From NCBI RefSeq assembly GCF_000012945.1, contig NC_007509.1, forward strand, positions 992,001 through 1,056,000: 64,000 bases of DNA, given 5' to 3'. The notes beneath the pieces are model-generated. The model was not told the DNA's origin and did no database searches. It worked only from the letters and a program-made list of their open reading frames with translations. Source of the stretch: Burkholderia lata (GTDB taxonomy: Bacteria > Pseudomonadota > Gammaproteobacteria > Burkholderiales > Burkholderiaceae). The number at the start of each line of letters is the position of its first letter. The stretch's first letter is position 1. The translations under genes were made by a program, and so were the position numbers. Below are positions 1-8,765 of this stretch, piece by piece.

Positions 1-60
1 GCGGAAGATGACGTGACGGCCGGTGACGGCGACGTCGGCGGGCTGCGTGGCATGAGACAT
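1..60 (-). CDS. N-terminal fragment of an unidentified protein (runs off the left edge)
   Basis: The first 20 codons of a minus-strand gene are visible, starting MSHATQPADVAVTGRH. A GGAGAA ribosome binding site lies 7 bases upstream of the ATG. It lies downstream of azoR on the same strand, 35 bp from the azoR stop, so it is probably the third gene of a yceI-azoR-x operon. Twenty residues are too few to assign a family. Confidence 0.6.
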   Translation of the reverse strand, partial: MSHATQPADVAVTGRHVIFR

Positions 61-95
61 GGTGATTCTCCGGTGGTCAGCTCGATCGCGCGGCA

Positions 96-701
96 TCAGG
101 CCGCGAGCGCGGCCGCTGCTTCCTTCGCCGACGCGATGGCGCCGCTGCGCAGGTCGGGCCCCATCGCCACGCCTTCCGCACGAATGAACGTGATGTCGGT
201 GATGCCCAGGAAACCGAACGCCGCTTTCAGATAGGTTTCCTGATGATCGAAGGCCGCGGCAGGTGACCCTTCGCTGTACACGCCGCCGCGCGACGATGCG
301 ACGACCAGCTTCTTGCCGCCGCACAACCCGACCGGCCCGTTCTCGCCGTAACGAAACGTCGTGCCGGCCACCGAGATGCGGTCGATCCACGCTTTCAGTT
401 GCGACGCGATGCCGAAGTTGTACATCGGCGCGCCGATCACCACGATATCCGCGGCGAGAAATTCGGCGAGGGCGCGCTGGCCGATCTCGACGTCCGCCTT
501 CAGCGCGTCGGAAATCGGGGCGCCCTGCGCGGCGGCCAGATGTTCAGCGCTCAGATGGCCGATCGGCGTGGCGGCGAGATCGAGGCGCGTGACCGTGAGG
601 CCCGGATCGCGGGCACGGAACGTCGCGACGACTTCCGCCGACAGTTCGCGGCTGACGGAGCCCTGGCCGAGGATGCTGGAATCGATATGGAGCAGTTTCA
701 T
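96..701 (-). CDS. azoR: FMN-dependent NADH-azoreductase
   Basis: Flavodoxin-fold quinone/azo reductase of 201 aa, the usual size for AzoR (about 200). Family enzymes are cytoplasmic FMN dimers that reduce quinones and azo compounds with NADH. Visible marks are the FMN-phosphate loop near the N-terminus (Ser9 and GSVSR, 14-18), the APMYNFGI segment (91-98) and the SSRGG segment (136-140), both of which contact FMN in this family. A GGAGAA site precedes the ATG. It follows yceI by 21 bp on the same strand, and the pair is divergent from a LysR regulator, a common arrangement in which the regulator controls a quinone- or electrophile-responsive reductase. The regulator link is inference. Confidence 0.93.
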
Positions 702-722
702 GCGTGTGTTCTCCGAACGGGA

Positions 723-1301
723 TTACTGTTTGAGCGCTTCGGCCGTGATCAGCAGCTTCGTCTTCATCTTGAAGCCGTACTGCTTGCCGTAGTCGAGGCC
801 GAAATCGCTGCGGTCGAATTCGCCGACGGCGTCGACACCGCACACTTCACGCTTGAGCATCGGGTGCGGCATGCACTTGAACGAATCGATCTTCAGCGTG
901 ACCGGCTTCGTGACGCCATGCAGCGTCAAGTTGCCGACCACCGACACCGGCTTGTCGCCGTCGAACTTGATCGCGCCCTTGTAGTTCGCCTGCGGGAACT
1001 TGGCGACGTCGAAGAACTCGGCCGTCTGCAGATGCTCGTCGAGCTTCGCGCTGCCGGTGTGGATCGACGCGATGTCGGTCGTCACGTCGACCGTGCCCGT
1101 CTTCGCCGCGCGGTCGAGCGTCACGGTGCCGCTCGACTTGTCGAACTTGCCGCGCCAGACCGACAGGCCGCCCATGTGGTCAGCCTCGAAGCTCGGGTAC
1201 GTGTGGCTCGGGTCGAACTGGTAGGTCGTGCTTTCGGCAAAGGCCGACAGCGACAGCGAAGCGGCCAGTGCGCCCGCTGCAATCATCCAATGCTTCTTCA
1301 A
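723..1301 (-). CDS. YceI-family periplasmic polyisoprenoid-binding protein
   Basis: 192 aa with a clear Sec signal peptide (MKKHW, then a hydrophobic run, cleavage predicted after AFA at residue 22). The mature part starts with [21 protein letters not shown], typical of the YceI lipocalin-like barrel, and the gene has the usual family length. YceI proteins bind long isoprenoid chains such as ubiquinone precursors in the periplasm; the physiological role is poorly defined. It is the first gene of the minus-strand operon with azoR, which suggests a shared link to quinone or oxidative stress. The promoter must lie in the 117-bp gap to the divergent LysR gene. Confidence 0.92.
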   Translation of the reverse strand: MKKHWMIAAGALAASLSLSAFAESTTYQFDPSHTYPSFEADHMGGLSVWRGKFDKSSGTVTLDRAAKTGTVDVTTDIASIHTGSAKLDEHLQTAEFFDVAKFPQANYKGAIKFDGDKPVSVVGNLTLHGVTKPVTLKIDSFKCMPHPMLKREVCGVDAVGEFDRSDFGLDYGKQYGFKMKTKLLITAEALKQ

Positions 1302-1418
1302 CTCTTTCTCCCTGGAACGTAAAGGTTCGTCTGTAGCGTGAGAGCAGTATGGAGAGGGACGCTGATTTACACTAGACGGATAAATAGGATTTGATTAATC
1401 CATTTTTGGAGGAATCCG
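1302..1418. promoter_or_regulatory. Divergent promoter region yceI/LysR with inverted repeat
   Basis: The 117-bp gap between divergent yceI and the LysR gene is AT-rich compared with its surroundings. It contains GGATT-N5-AATCC, a perfect inverted repeat at 1387-1401, a plausible LysR-type operator next to the regulator's own start. A strong GGAGGA site precedes the LysR ATG. Promoter hexamers were not assigned. Confidence 0.5.
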
Positions 1419-2342
1419 ATGCTCGATCTGAATGACCTTGCGCTGTTCGTCCAGGTCGTCCGTGCCGGCAGCTTCTCGGAGGCCGCGCGCCGCCTGCGCA
1501 TGCCGGCCAATACGCTGAGCCGGCGCATCGACCAGCTCGAAGGGCAGCTCGGCACGCGCCTGCTGCACCGCTCGACCCGCAAGCTCGCGCCGAGCACGGA
1601 GGGGCAGGCGCTGTTCGAGCGCTATGCGCCGGCGCTCGACCGGATCTTCGAGATCGAGCGGCTGCATGCGGACGGGCAGGAGCCGTCCGGCACGGTGCGC
1701 GTGACGGCGATGGCCGGCCTGTTCGAAATTTTCCGGCTGGAATGGCTGGCGGAGTTCTATGCGCGCTACCCGCAGATCAGCATCGACTTCCTGCTCGACG
1801 ACACGCCGTCCGACCTGATCGGCGAGCGCATCGACCTGGCCTTGCGCATGGGGATCGAGACCGGCGGCAGCTTCCGCGTGCGCCGGATTGCACCGGGCAC
1901 GATGATCCTTGCCGCCAGTCCCGCGTATCTCGAACGGCGCGGGGCGCCGCGCACGCCGCGCGAGCTCGCCGATCACGACTGCCTGACGGTGTCCGGCCGC
2001 CAGGGCCGCGCCATGTGGCGCCTGCAGGGGCCGCGCGGCACGCAGGAAATCTCGATCGACAGCCGCTTCTCGGTCAACGACATGCGCGTGGTGGTGCAGG
2101 CCTGCATCGCCGGGCTCGGGGTGGCGCTGCTGCCGCAGTTGCTCGCGGAACCGGGCATCGAGCAGGGAAAGCTCGTGCGCGTGCTGCCTTCCTACCGACG
2201 TTCGAGCAGCGACCTCGGGCTGCAACTCGTCTATACGAGCCGGCCGCCGTTGGCGCCCGCTGTCACGGTGTTTGCCGATTTCCTGCTGGAAAAGCTGGGC
2301 GAAGCGATGCCCGGGCAGTTGAAGGATTCTGCTGGCCGATAG
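1419..2342 (+). CDS. LysR-family transcriptional regulator (YafC/DsdC-like subgroup)
   Basis: 307 aa, standard LTTR length. The N-terminal winged helix-turn-helix (about residues 1-60) reads LNDLALFVQVVRAGSFSEAA, followed by RRLRMPANTLSRRIDQLE. The rest is the substrate-binding effector domain, including the SLTP/IGERIDLALRMG stretch common in regulators beside oxidoreductases. It is transcribed away from yceI-azoR, so it most likely controls that operon and itself through the shared gap. The effector cannot be read from sequence. Confidence 0.92.
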   Translation: MLDLNDLALFVQVVRAGSFSEAARRLRMPANTLSRRIDQLEGQLGTRLLHRSTRKLAPSTEGQALFERYAPALDRIFEIERLHADGQEPSGTVRVTAMAGLFEIFRLEWLAEFYARYPQISIDFLLDDTPSDLIGERIDLALRMGIETGGSFRVRRIAPGTMILAASPAYLERRGAPRTPRELADHDCLTVSGRQGRAMWRLQGPRGTQEISIDSRFSVNDMRVVVQACIAGLGVALLPQLLAEPGIEQGKLVRVLPSYRRSSSDLGLQLVYTSRPPLAPAVTVFADFLLEKLGEAMPGQLKDSAGR

Positions 2343-2549
2343 CGGGTCGTTGCTGCGACGGCAGCGCGGACGTCGCGGTTCAGCGACGATCCGCGAGTCG
2401 TTCGCTCAGCTCAGTTCGCGCAACTGCTTGGCGGTGACGGCGCCGATCGCCCACGGCAACGCACCACCCAGCTGCCGACAATCGGCAGGCAACCCGTTCG
2501 TCAGATCAACGACGCCGTACGCGCCGACGCCCCTGACGCCGTTACGCGC

Positions 2550-2858
2550 TCAACCGGCGTTGCGCTCGATCAGGAAGCGTTCCCGGCGGCCTCCCTTGAT
2601 CCAGCCGGGTTCGCGACCGCGTCCGTTCCAGGTCGCGCCGGTCTTCGGATCGCGATACCTGGGCGCGGACGCGATCCCTCGCGCGCCCCGCTTTGCGGTG
2701 CCGCCCGGGCGGCCGAATATCTGACTCGCGGTCAGCCCGTATTCGGCGACACGGATGCGAACCTCCTGTATGACGGCATCGAGTTCGGCGAGCCGCGCTT
2801 CCTCGACGCGCTTCATCAACTCGTCGGCTTGCGCCTTCAATTCGCGATAACCGGACAT
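2550..2858 (-). CDS. Small H-NS-family DNA-binding protein
   Basis: 102 aa starting MSGYRELKAQ, with GGAGGA 5 bases before the ATG. Residues 1-40 form a charged helix suited to H-NS-type dimerisation. The C-terminus carries the H-NS DNA-binding core: YRDPKTGATWNGRGREPGWI (about 68-87), with the GRGREPGW loop that inserts into AT-rich minor grooves. A basic linker (GRPGGTAKRGARG) precedes it. It is slightly longer than typical Burkholderia plasmid-type H-NS paralogues. The presence of long AT-rich non-coding tracts elsewhere in the window (23.1-24.8 kb and 28.3-28.9 kb) makes local silencing plausible, but that is inference. Confidence 0.9.
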   Translation of the reverse strand: MSGYRELKAQADELMKRVEEARLAELDAVIQEVRIRVAEYGLTASQIFGRPGGTAKRGARGIASAPRYRDPKTGATWNGRGREPGWIKGGRRERFLIERNAG

Positions 2859-2988
2859 GCACTTCCTCCACACTTTCATTGCGTTATAAAAGACCGAATG
2901 GGCGCGACCGTCGTGGCGCCGGCGATGCGCAACGCGGTGTCGCGAATCGCGGGGCCGGAACGTCCATTCGAGAAACCCGGAGAACGGA

Positions 2989-3222
2989 TCACGCGCGCCC
3001 CGGCGCGTGCTCGATGCGAAATTCACAGAACAACTCGCCGCTCGCCGCAATTGCATCGATCTGATCGGGCGTCAATGCGACGATGGACGCGGCAATGTCG
3101 TCCGAGATCCCCAATTGCCGCTTGCCCTGCTCGTAATCGCCACGCAACATGCGCTGCGCCAGTACGAGATACGCGCGGTTGAATTCCGCGATTGCATCGA
3201 AGATATCGCCCTGTCCAGTCAT
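2989..3222 (-). CDS. Short FlhD-like transcriptional regulator
   Basis: 77 aa with convincing similarity to flagellar master regulator Flh[17 protein letters not shown] (helix 1), [20 protein letters not shown] (helix-turn-helix region) and LFCEFRIE match the equivalent FlhD segments in order and spacing. FlhD is normally about 105-120 aa; this protein stops just after the LxCxFRxE strand, so the C-terminal third is missing. No FlhC gene is adjacent. It could act as a partner or competitor of full FlhD, or as an independent regulator. It is on the same strand as the H-NS-like gene, 130 bp upstream of it. Confidence 0.8.
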   Translation of the reverse strand: MTGQGDIFDAIAEFNRAYLVLAQRMLRGDYEQGKRQLGISDDIAASIVALTPDQIDAIAASGELFCEFRIEHAPGRA

Positions 3223-3579
3223 GGCCGCTCCCGAGCCGACGGCGGTTCCGTGGCCGCCAAGCGTGGCGCCGCGACCGGTCCGTCCAATAGTAGATGCCCG
3301 AATCTATGTCATGCGGCCGGCGTCATGCCGACAATTCCTAGATGGCATCCGACACACTGGAAATCGGCATTCGCATTTCGCGAATCGACATTCGCCGCTG
3401 TCGGATTCAGCCTAGATTCGGTCACCTCCCGAAACCCAAGCGCCCGTACGATTTTCCGACGGCGTGCGAATCCATTCGCGCGATCGGCGCAGCGCCGGCG
3501 ACCGACTACGGTATTCGCGCGTCGCCGCCTGCCATCGGCATTGTTGGTAACATTCCTGAACGGATGGAATCCGAAAATC
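3223..3579. promoter_or_regulatory. Divergent intergenic region between FlhD-like gene and galU
   Basis: 357 bp with no credible gene. It should hold the promoters of the FlhD-like gene (minus) and of galU and the plus-strand polysaccharide genes. Around 3365-3405 the hexamer ATTCGC is repeated (CATTCGCATTTCGCGAATCG then ACATTCGCC), with a TTCGCGAA palindrome in the middle; this could be an operator. Base composition is lower in GC than the flanking genes. Confidence 0.35.
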
Positions 3580-4464
3580 ATGTTGAAAGTGACGAAAGCC
3601 GTATTTCCGGTTGCCGGTCTCGGCACGCGATTTCTGCCTGCGACCAAGGCCAGCCCGAAAGAGATGCTGCCTGTCGTGGACAAACCGCTCATTCAATATG
3701 CGGTCGAAGAAGCCATCGACGCCGGCATCACCGAAATGATCTTCGTGACCGGCCGCAGCAAGCGGGCGATCGAAGACCACTTCGACAAATCCTATGAGAT
3801 CGAGGCCGAACTCGAAGCGCGCGGCAAGGAAAAACTGCTGTCGCTCGTGCGCAGCATCAAACCGAGCCACGTCGACTGCTTTTACGTTCGCCAGGCCGAA
3901 GCGCTGGGGCTCGGCCATGCCGTGCTGTGCGCGGAAAAGCTCGTCGGCGACCAGCCGTTCGCGGTCATCCTCGCGGACGACTTGCTGGACGGTCCCACGC
4001 CGGTGCTGCGCCAGATGATCGACGTATTCGATCACTATCACGCGTCGGTGATCGGCGTGGAAGAGATCGCGCCCGAGGCATCGAAATCCTATGGCGTCAT
4101 CGACGGCAAACGCTGGGAGGACAACCTCTTCAAGCTGTCCGGGATCGTCGAGAAACCGGAGCCCGCGAAAGCGCCGTCGAATTTCGGCGTCGTCGGCCGC
4201 TACGTGCTGAAGCCGAAGGTGTTCGAACATCTGCGTGCGCTGCGGCCGGGCGCCGGCGGCGAACTGCAGCTGACGGACGCGATCCAGTCGCTGCTGACCG
4301 ACGAGCAGGTGCTCGCGCATCGCTACGACGGCACGCGCTTCGATTGCGGCAGCAAGCTCGGCTATCTGAAGGCGACGGTCGAGTTCGCGTTGCGCCACCC
4401 GGAAGTGGCCGCGGATTTCGAGAGCTATCTGGCCATGCGCATGTCGGCGCTGCAGGCCGCCTGA
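3580..4464 (+). CDS. galU: UTP-glucose-1-phosphate uridylyltransferase (GalU family)
   Basis: 294 aa, the family norm. It makes UDP-glucose from UTP and glucose-1-phosphate in the cytoplasm, feeding surface polysaccharides. The nucleotide-binding loop [21 protein letters not shown] (11-31) is intact, as are the LGHAVLCAE and ILADDLLD segments. The reading frame is open much further upstream, but family alignment begins at [13 protein letters not shown], so the ATG at 3580 is chosen; its ribosome site is weak. It is the first gene of the plus-strand arm of the exopolysaccharide locus and may be a second copy dedicated to this polymer, because Burkholderia normally has a housekeeping galU elsewhere. 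Confidence 0.93.
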   Translation: MLKVTKAVFPVAGLGTRFLPATKASPKEMLPVVDKPLIQYAVEEAIDAGITEMIFVTGRSKRAIEDHFDKSYEIEAELEARGKEKLLSLVRSIKPSHVDCFYVRQAEALGLGHAVLCAEKLVGDQPFAVILADDLLDGPTPVLRQMIDVFDHYHASVIGVEEIAPEASKSYGVIDGKRWEDNLFKLSGIVEKPEPAKAPSNFGVVGRYVLKPKVFEHLRALRPGAGGELQLTDAIQSLLTDEQVLAHRYDGTRFDCGSKLGYLKATVEFALRHPEVAADFESYLAMRMSALQAA

Positions 4465-4489
4465 GCGCGCGTCCGTCGGGCACGCAGTC

Positions 4490-5077
4490 ATGTGGGCGGC
4501 CGTCAGCGATCTCGGTGACGCGGCATTGACCCTGCCGCTTGCCGTCGCCTGCATCGTCTGGCTGACGCGCTCGAGCGCCGGGCCGCATGGCGCGGCGGCG
4601 TGGACGCTGATGCTTGCCGCGGGCATGGCGCTGGTCGGCGCCACCAAGTTGCTGTACGCCGGCTGCGGCATCCAGGTTCGCGCGCTCGATTTCCGCGTGA
4701 TCAGCGGCCACACGATGCTCGCGTCGGCGGTATGGCCGATGACCTGCGCGTTTGCGCTGGCCGGCTGCGCGCCGATCCGGCCGAGCACGTCGCTGTCGCT
4801 CGGGCTGGCGCTCGGAGCGCTGATCGGCGTCGCCCGCGTGTTCGACGATGCGCACACGCCGTCGGAAGTCGTCGCCGGCTGGATCGTCGGTTCCACGGTC
4901 GCGCTGTCGTTCGCGTGGCGGCACGGTGCACCGCGTGTCGACGCCCGGTATCGCGTGCTCGCCGCCGGTTCGCTGATTGCCGTGTCGGCCGTCGCCTATG
5001 GTCGTCACGCGCCGATCCAGGCCGCGATCGAACTGTATTCGCCATTTCTGTGCGGGCGCTTCGTCATGCCGCCATGA
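4490..5077 (+). CDS. PAP2-superfamily membrane phosphatase
   Basis: 195 aa, mostly hydrophobic with about five membrane segments. The PAP2 motifs are present in order: Lys53 region, ISGH (71-74, the PSGH motif) and ARVFDDAHTPSEVVAGW (115-131, the SR-x5-H-x3-D motif). The last acidic residue is Glu rather than Asp. Family members dephosphorylate lipid pyrophosphates or phosphatidic acid at the membrane; next to polysaccharide genes the likely substrate is undecaprenyl pyrophosphate released by the Wzy polymerase. It starts 25 bp after galU. Confidence 0.8.
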   Translation: MWAAVSDLGDAALTLPLAVACIVWLTRSSAGPHGAAAWTLMLAAGMALVGATKLLYAGCGIQVRALDFRVISGHTMLASAVWPMTCAFALAGCAPIRPSTSLSLGLALGALIGVARVFDDAHTPSEVVAGWIVGSTVALSFAWRHGAPRVDARYRVLAAGSLIAVSAVAYGRHAPIQAAIELYSPFLCGRFVMPP

Positions 5078-5355
5078 CGGTCGCGGCTCCAAGTCGCTGC
5101 GAAGTATCCGGCCGACCAGCGAGCGCGCACCCTATCCGCGTGTCCGATCCCGCCGGAAAAAGACAGAATCCCGCCGCGATCGGACAACCGGTCTCACCCG
5201 GCCGTCCAGCCATCTATGCTTGATCGCCTGTATGCGCGCCGCCGTGCCGAACCGCGGGCGCGCATGCCTCGTGCGAACCGGCGAGCCAGCCCTGCCTGAC
5301 GGGCATCCCGCCCGCGTCGCACGGCCACTCGCCGCGCGGCGCCGGAACGACCGGC

Positions 5356-6591
5356 ATGCGGCACATCCGGATTCCCCGATCGGGCGCACGCATGTCGACC
5401 TTGCTATTTTCAGCCAGCGTACTGTTCTTCTCCCTCAATGCGTTCAGCGTACGGGCGACCTTCGCCGCGTATTTCCTGCTCTGCGCGCTCGCGTTTCTCC
5501 GGGCGCCGACCTTGATGACGCGCCAGCGCCACCTGTTTCCGGTTTGCGCGTACTGGCTGATCAGCACCTGTCTCGCGTTCATCCTGTCCGCGTTCGGCGA
5601 TTTCTACGTGAACTTCTACATCAAGTTCCTGCTGATCCAGACGTACATCGCGCTGAGCTACTGGATGTTTGCCGGCGGCGTACTCACGCGGCACGCGCTC
5701 GACACGGCATGCAGGACGCTGATTTACATCCACGCCGCGTTCTTCACGTTTCAACTCGTCTATTACCTCGCGACGGGCAACTTCATCGACTTCGACAGCT
5801 ATATCCGCGAATCGGACTCCGAAGCGCTCTACGCGACCAAGGCACTGAGCGACAGCCTGATTTCGATCCGCGCGTTGGGCCTGTATTCCGAACCGTCGTT
5901 CTATGCGATGACCGTCGTGCCGAGCGCGGTGCTCCTGCTGCTGTCGCAGCGACGCATCACGCTCGCCCCCATCGTCGGGTTCGCCACCGCGCTACTCAGC
6001 TTCTCGGTCGCATCGATGGCCGTATGCGCGGCGCTATGCGGGCTGCACGTGCTCACCGGGCGCGGGCGGCTGCGGACCCGAATCGCCGTCATCGTCGTCG
6101 CGCTCGCCTGCGTGCCGTGGCTCTATAGCGTGTACGACCAGCGCGTCAACCAGTCCGTCGACTACGATGCGGTCGGCAGCCGGACGCTCGTGCTGACCGA
6201 ACTGACCGAGCGCGACGCGATTGCCGGCGTGTTCGGCGGCGGCCTGTTCTGGGACGAGCGGAACAACGTCGGGAAAACGCATCTGCGCGGCTACCAGGTG
6301 CGGGACAGCTCGTTCTACATCTACCTCGTGTTCGCCGCGGGCGCCGGCGGTTTCGCCGCGTTCTTCGGTACGCTATTCGTGCTGTTTCGCCGCAAAGGCA
6401 GACGGAAATACCTGCTCTATCTGTTGCCGATCCTGCTGTTCAAGTATCACGTCCTGTATGGCATGCTCTGGCTCACGCTGCTGCTGTTCGTCGTGCTGGC
6501 CGACCAGGACGCGCCACGCAGGCGCATCGTCGAGCGCCCGAACCCGAACCCGAACGCGCCCGGCGGCAAACCGCTGGTACACATGACATGA
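5356..6591 (+). CDS. Wzy-like polysaccharide polymerase (polytopic membrane protein)
   Basis: 411 aa with about ten to eleven hydrophobic segments and a large extracytoplasmic loop (about residues 130-170, containing FDSYIRESDSEALYATKALSD, and SEPSFYAM just after). This topology, together with a second loop carrying a RTLVLTELTERD segment, is typical of Wzy/O-antigen polymerases, whose sequences are otherwise poorly conserved. It lies in the locus that supplies Wzx, Wza, Wzb and Wzc but no other candidate polymerase, so the assignment rests on topology plus context. Met13 (5392) is an alternative start. Its stop overlaps the next gene by ATGA. Confidence 0.65.
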   Translation: MRHIRIPRSGARMSTLLFSASVLFFSLNAFSVRATFAAYFLLCALAFLRAPTLMTRQRHLFPVCAYWLISTCLAFILSAFGDFYVNFYIKFLLIQTYIALSYWMFAGGVLTRHALDTACRTLIYIHAAFFTFQLVYYLATGNFIDFDSYIRESDSEALYATKALSDSLISIRALGLYSEPSFYAMTVVPSAVLLLLSQRRITLAPIVGFATALLSFSVASMAVCAALCGLHVLTGRGRLRTRIAVIVVALACVPWLYSVYDQRVNQSVDYDAVGSRTLVLTELTERDAIAGVFGGGLFWDERNNVGKTHLRGYQVRDSSFYIYLVFAAGAGGFAAFFGTLFVLFRRKGRRKYLLYLLPILLFKYHVLYGMLWLTLLLFVVLADQDAPRRRIVERPNPNPNAPGGKPLVHMT

Positions 6592-7790
6592 CCTCATTTC
6601 CCTACCCGCCGTCCCTGGTCGCGGTGAAGCGGTCGATCCTCGCGGTGCTGTGTGCGTGCTGCACGGTGACGGCATCGAACGCCGAGCCCGTGCCCGCGCC
6701 GCCGGGCCAGGTCGTCGCGCACAGCCGGGCGGCCACACGCGTCTATCTCGGCTCGCCGTCGCTGGCCGTGCTGCCGAACGGCGACTATGTCGCGACCTTC
6801 GACACGTTCGGCGCCGCCGCGTCGCAGAACCATGTATCCGTGTTCACGTCGCACGACAAAGGCGCGACGTGGTCCAGGCTCGGCGACGTGCCGGATCAAT
6901 ACTGGTCGTCGCTGTTCGTGCTGAACGGCGCGCTGTACCTGATGGGCACCAACCGCTCGATGGGCACGCCGTCCATTCGCCGATCCGACGACGGCGGCGC
7001 AACCTGGACCACACCGGTCGATGCGGCCACCGGGATGCTGCCGTATCCGGGCCGCTATATCACCGGGCCGGTTCCGGTGCTCGTCGACCGCGGGCGGGTC
7101 TGGCGCGCGTACGAAAGCGTCGAGGACGGCGACCTGCGCGCGCTGGTGATGTCGGCGCCGGCCGATCGCGATCTGCTCGATGCGCGCAACTGGCGCGCGT
7201 CCGTTCATCTGGCGTCGGACAAGCGCTGGCTCGACGGCACATTCGAGTCGTGGGAAGAAGGCAACGTCGTCGGCAGGCCAGGCGCTGCGCCCGCCGTCAT
7301 GCTTCGCGTGAATACCGCGAACGGCCCGGAGAAGGCCGCGCTGGTCGCGACCGGCGGGGACGGCCGGACGCTGTCGTTCGACCCGGCGCACGACTTCGTC
7401 GACCTGCCGGGCGCCGGAAAAAAATTCACGATTCGCTTCGACCCGCGGTCGAAACAGTACTGGACGATCACGAACGCGGTGCCGAAAAGCGTCGGGTCGA
7501 CGAACCTCGAGCGCGTCCGCAACACGCTGGTGCTGTTGTCGTCCGCCGATCTCAGGCAGTGGACCGCGCGGCGGATCCTGCTGCAGCACGCCGACGCGAA
7601 ACGGCACGGCTTCCAGTACGTCGACTGGCAATTCGACGGCGACGACCTCATCGCGGTGCTCCGCGTCGCATTCGACGACCCGGAAGGCGGTGCCGCCAGC
7701 CAGCACGACTCGAATTTCATCACGTTCCTGCGCGTCCCCCGCTTCCGCCAGGACGCCGCGTCCAGGGCGCTGACGCAAAGCCTGCAGTAG
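6588..7790 (+). CDS. Secreted Asp-box (sialidase-fold) protein, possible exopolysaccharide hydrolase
   Basis: 400 aa with a signal peptide (basic MTSFPYPPSLVAVKR, hydrophobic core, cleavage near residue 32). Two Asp-box/BNR repeats are visible: SHDKGATWS (88-96) and SDDGGATW (133-140), marks of the six-bladed sialidase beta-propeller. The canonical sialidase arginine triad was not identified. The gene overlaps the polymerase by 4 bp, so it belongs to the same operon and probably acts on this polysaccharide outside the cytoplasm, for example trimming or releasing the polymer, or cleaving Kdo links (Kdo and sialic acid are both nonulosonic-type ketosidic sugars). The substrate is inference. Confidence 0.7.
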   Translation: MTSFPYPPSLVAVKRSILAVLCACCTVTASNAEPVPAPPGQVVAHSRAATRVYLGSPSLAVLPNGDYVATFDTFGAAASQNHVSVFTSHDKGATWSRLGDVPDQYWSSLFVLNGALYLMGTNRSMGTPSIRRSDDGGATWTTPVDAATGMLPYPGRYITGPVPVLVDRGRVWRAYESVEDGDLRALVMSAPADRDLLDARNWRASVHLASDKRWLDGTFESWEEGNVVGRPGAAPAVMLRVNTANGPEKAALVATGGDGRTLSFDPAHDFVDLPGAGKKFTIRFDPRSKQYWTITNAVPKSVGSTNLERVRNTLVLLSSADLRQWTARRILLQHADAKRHGFQYVDWQFDGDDLIAVLRVAFDDPEGGAASQHDSNFITFLRVPRFRQDAASRALTQSLQ

Positions 7791-7805
7791 CACGCCGCCG
7801 CCCGC

Positions 7806-7832
7806 GCACGGGCGCGCGTCGAGCGCCCGTGC
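7806..7832. terminator. Bidirectional terminator hairpin between convergent polysaccharide arms
   Basis: GCACGGGCGC, a 7-base loop, then GCGCCCGTGC: a perfect 10-bp stem exactly between the plus-strand Asp-box gene and the minus-strand kdsD stop codon at 7833. There is no T tract on either side, so it is hairpin-only. Confidence 0.7.
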
Positions 7833-8765
7833 CTACTTCTTGAATACGCCGACGATGCGCGTGCCGTCGGACACCAGCAACGCGCCGATCCGCTGCTGCT
7901 GCATCAGCAGCAGCGCATCCTCGACCCGCGTGCCGGGCGGCACCGTGGACGGCTCGATCGACATCATGTCGGCCGCCGTGCGCCGCAGGACGCCATCGCC
8001 GTGCCGCTCGATCGCGCGGCGGACATCGCCGTCGGTCACGATGCCCCAGCCGGCATCCCGCTTCACGATGGCGAGCCCGAGCCGACCGCGCGTCATCGCA
8101 TCCAGCACGTCGAGCGTCGACGTGTCCTCCGTCACGAACGGCAGATCCCGGCACGCCATTTCGTCGTCGACGGTGGACAGCAGCCGGCGGCCGAGCGAGC
8201 CGCCGGGATGGAAGCGCGCGAAGTGTTCGGGCTGGAAGCCGCGCGCCCGCATCAGCGTGACCGCCAGCGCATCGCCCATCGCGAGCGTCGCCGTCGTCGA
8301 CGCGGTCGGCGCGAGCTGCAACGGGCACGCCTCGCGTTCGACGCCGATGTCGAGATGGACCCGCGCGGCGCTCGCGAGCGTCGACGACGGATTGCCGGTC
8401 AGCGCGATCAGATCGTTGCCGTTGTTCCGCAGGAACGGAATCAGCTTGATCACCTCGTCGGTTTCCCCCGAATTCGAGATCGCGAGAAACGTATCGTCCG
8501 GCGTCACCATGCCCAGATCGCCGTGATAGGCCTCGCCCGGATGCATGAAGAAGCCGGGCGTCCCCGTGCTCGACAGCGTCGCGGCGATCTTCCGGCCGAC
8601 GATGCCGGACTTGCCCATGCCGCACACGACAACGCGGCCGCGCGACCCGAGGATGGTCTCGACCGCCGCGTCGAAATTCGCGTCGAGACGCGCGGCGACG
8701 CCGGCCAGTGCCCGCGACTCGATCTCGAAGACCTGCCGGGCGGATTCAATATGGTTCTGTCTCAT
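7833..8765 (-). CDS. kdsD: D-arabinose 5-phosphate isomerase (KdsD/KpsF family)
   Basis: 310 aa. It converts D-ribulose 5-phosphate to D-arabinose 5-phosphate, the first step of Kdo synthesis. The SIS sugar-isomerase domain occupies about 30-170 ([27 protein letters not shown] and SNSGETDEV are intact); two CBS repeats follow to the C-terminus, ending [13 protein letters not shown]. The start is set at MRQNHIESA; upstream codons are the end of kdsB, which it overlaps by 20 bp. As last gene of the long minus-strand operon it is a cluster-dedicated paralogue of the kind known as KpsF in capsule loci. A perfect 23-bp inverted repeat at 7892-7914 encodes LLLMQQQ. Confidence 0.93.
   Translation of the reverse strand: MRQNHIESARQVFEIESRALAGVAARLDANFDAAVETILGSRGRVVVCGMGKSGIVGRKIAATLSSTGTPGFFMHPGEAYHGDLGMVTPDDTFLAISNSGETDEVIKLIPFLRNNGNDLIALTGNPSSTLASAARVHLDIGVEREACPLQLAPTASTTATLAMGDALAVTLMRARGFQPEHFARFHPGGSLGRRLLSTVDDEMACRDLPFVTEDTSTLDVLDAMTRGRLGLAIVKRDAGWGIVTDGDVRRAIERHGDGVLRRTAADMMSIEPSTVPPGTRVEDALLLMQQQRIGALLVSDGTRIVGVFKK

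Noticed and set aside
3412-4896. 494-aa open frame on the minus strand
   Set aside because: Antisense to galU and the PAP2 gene.
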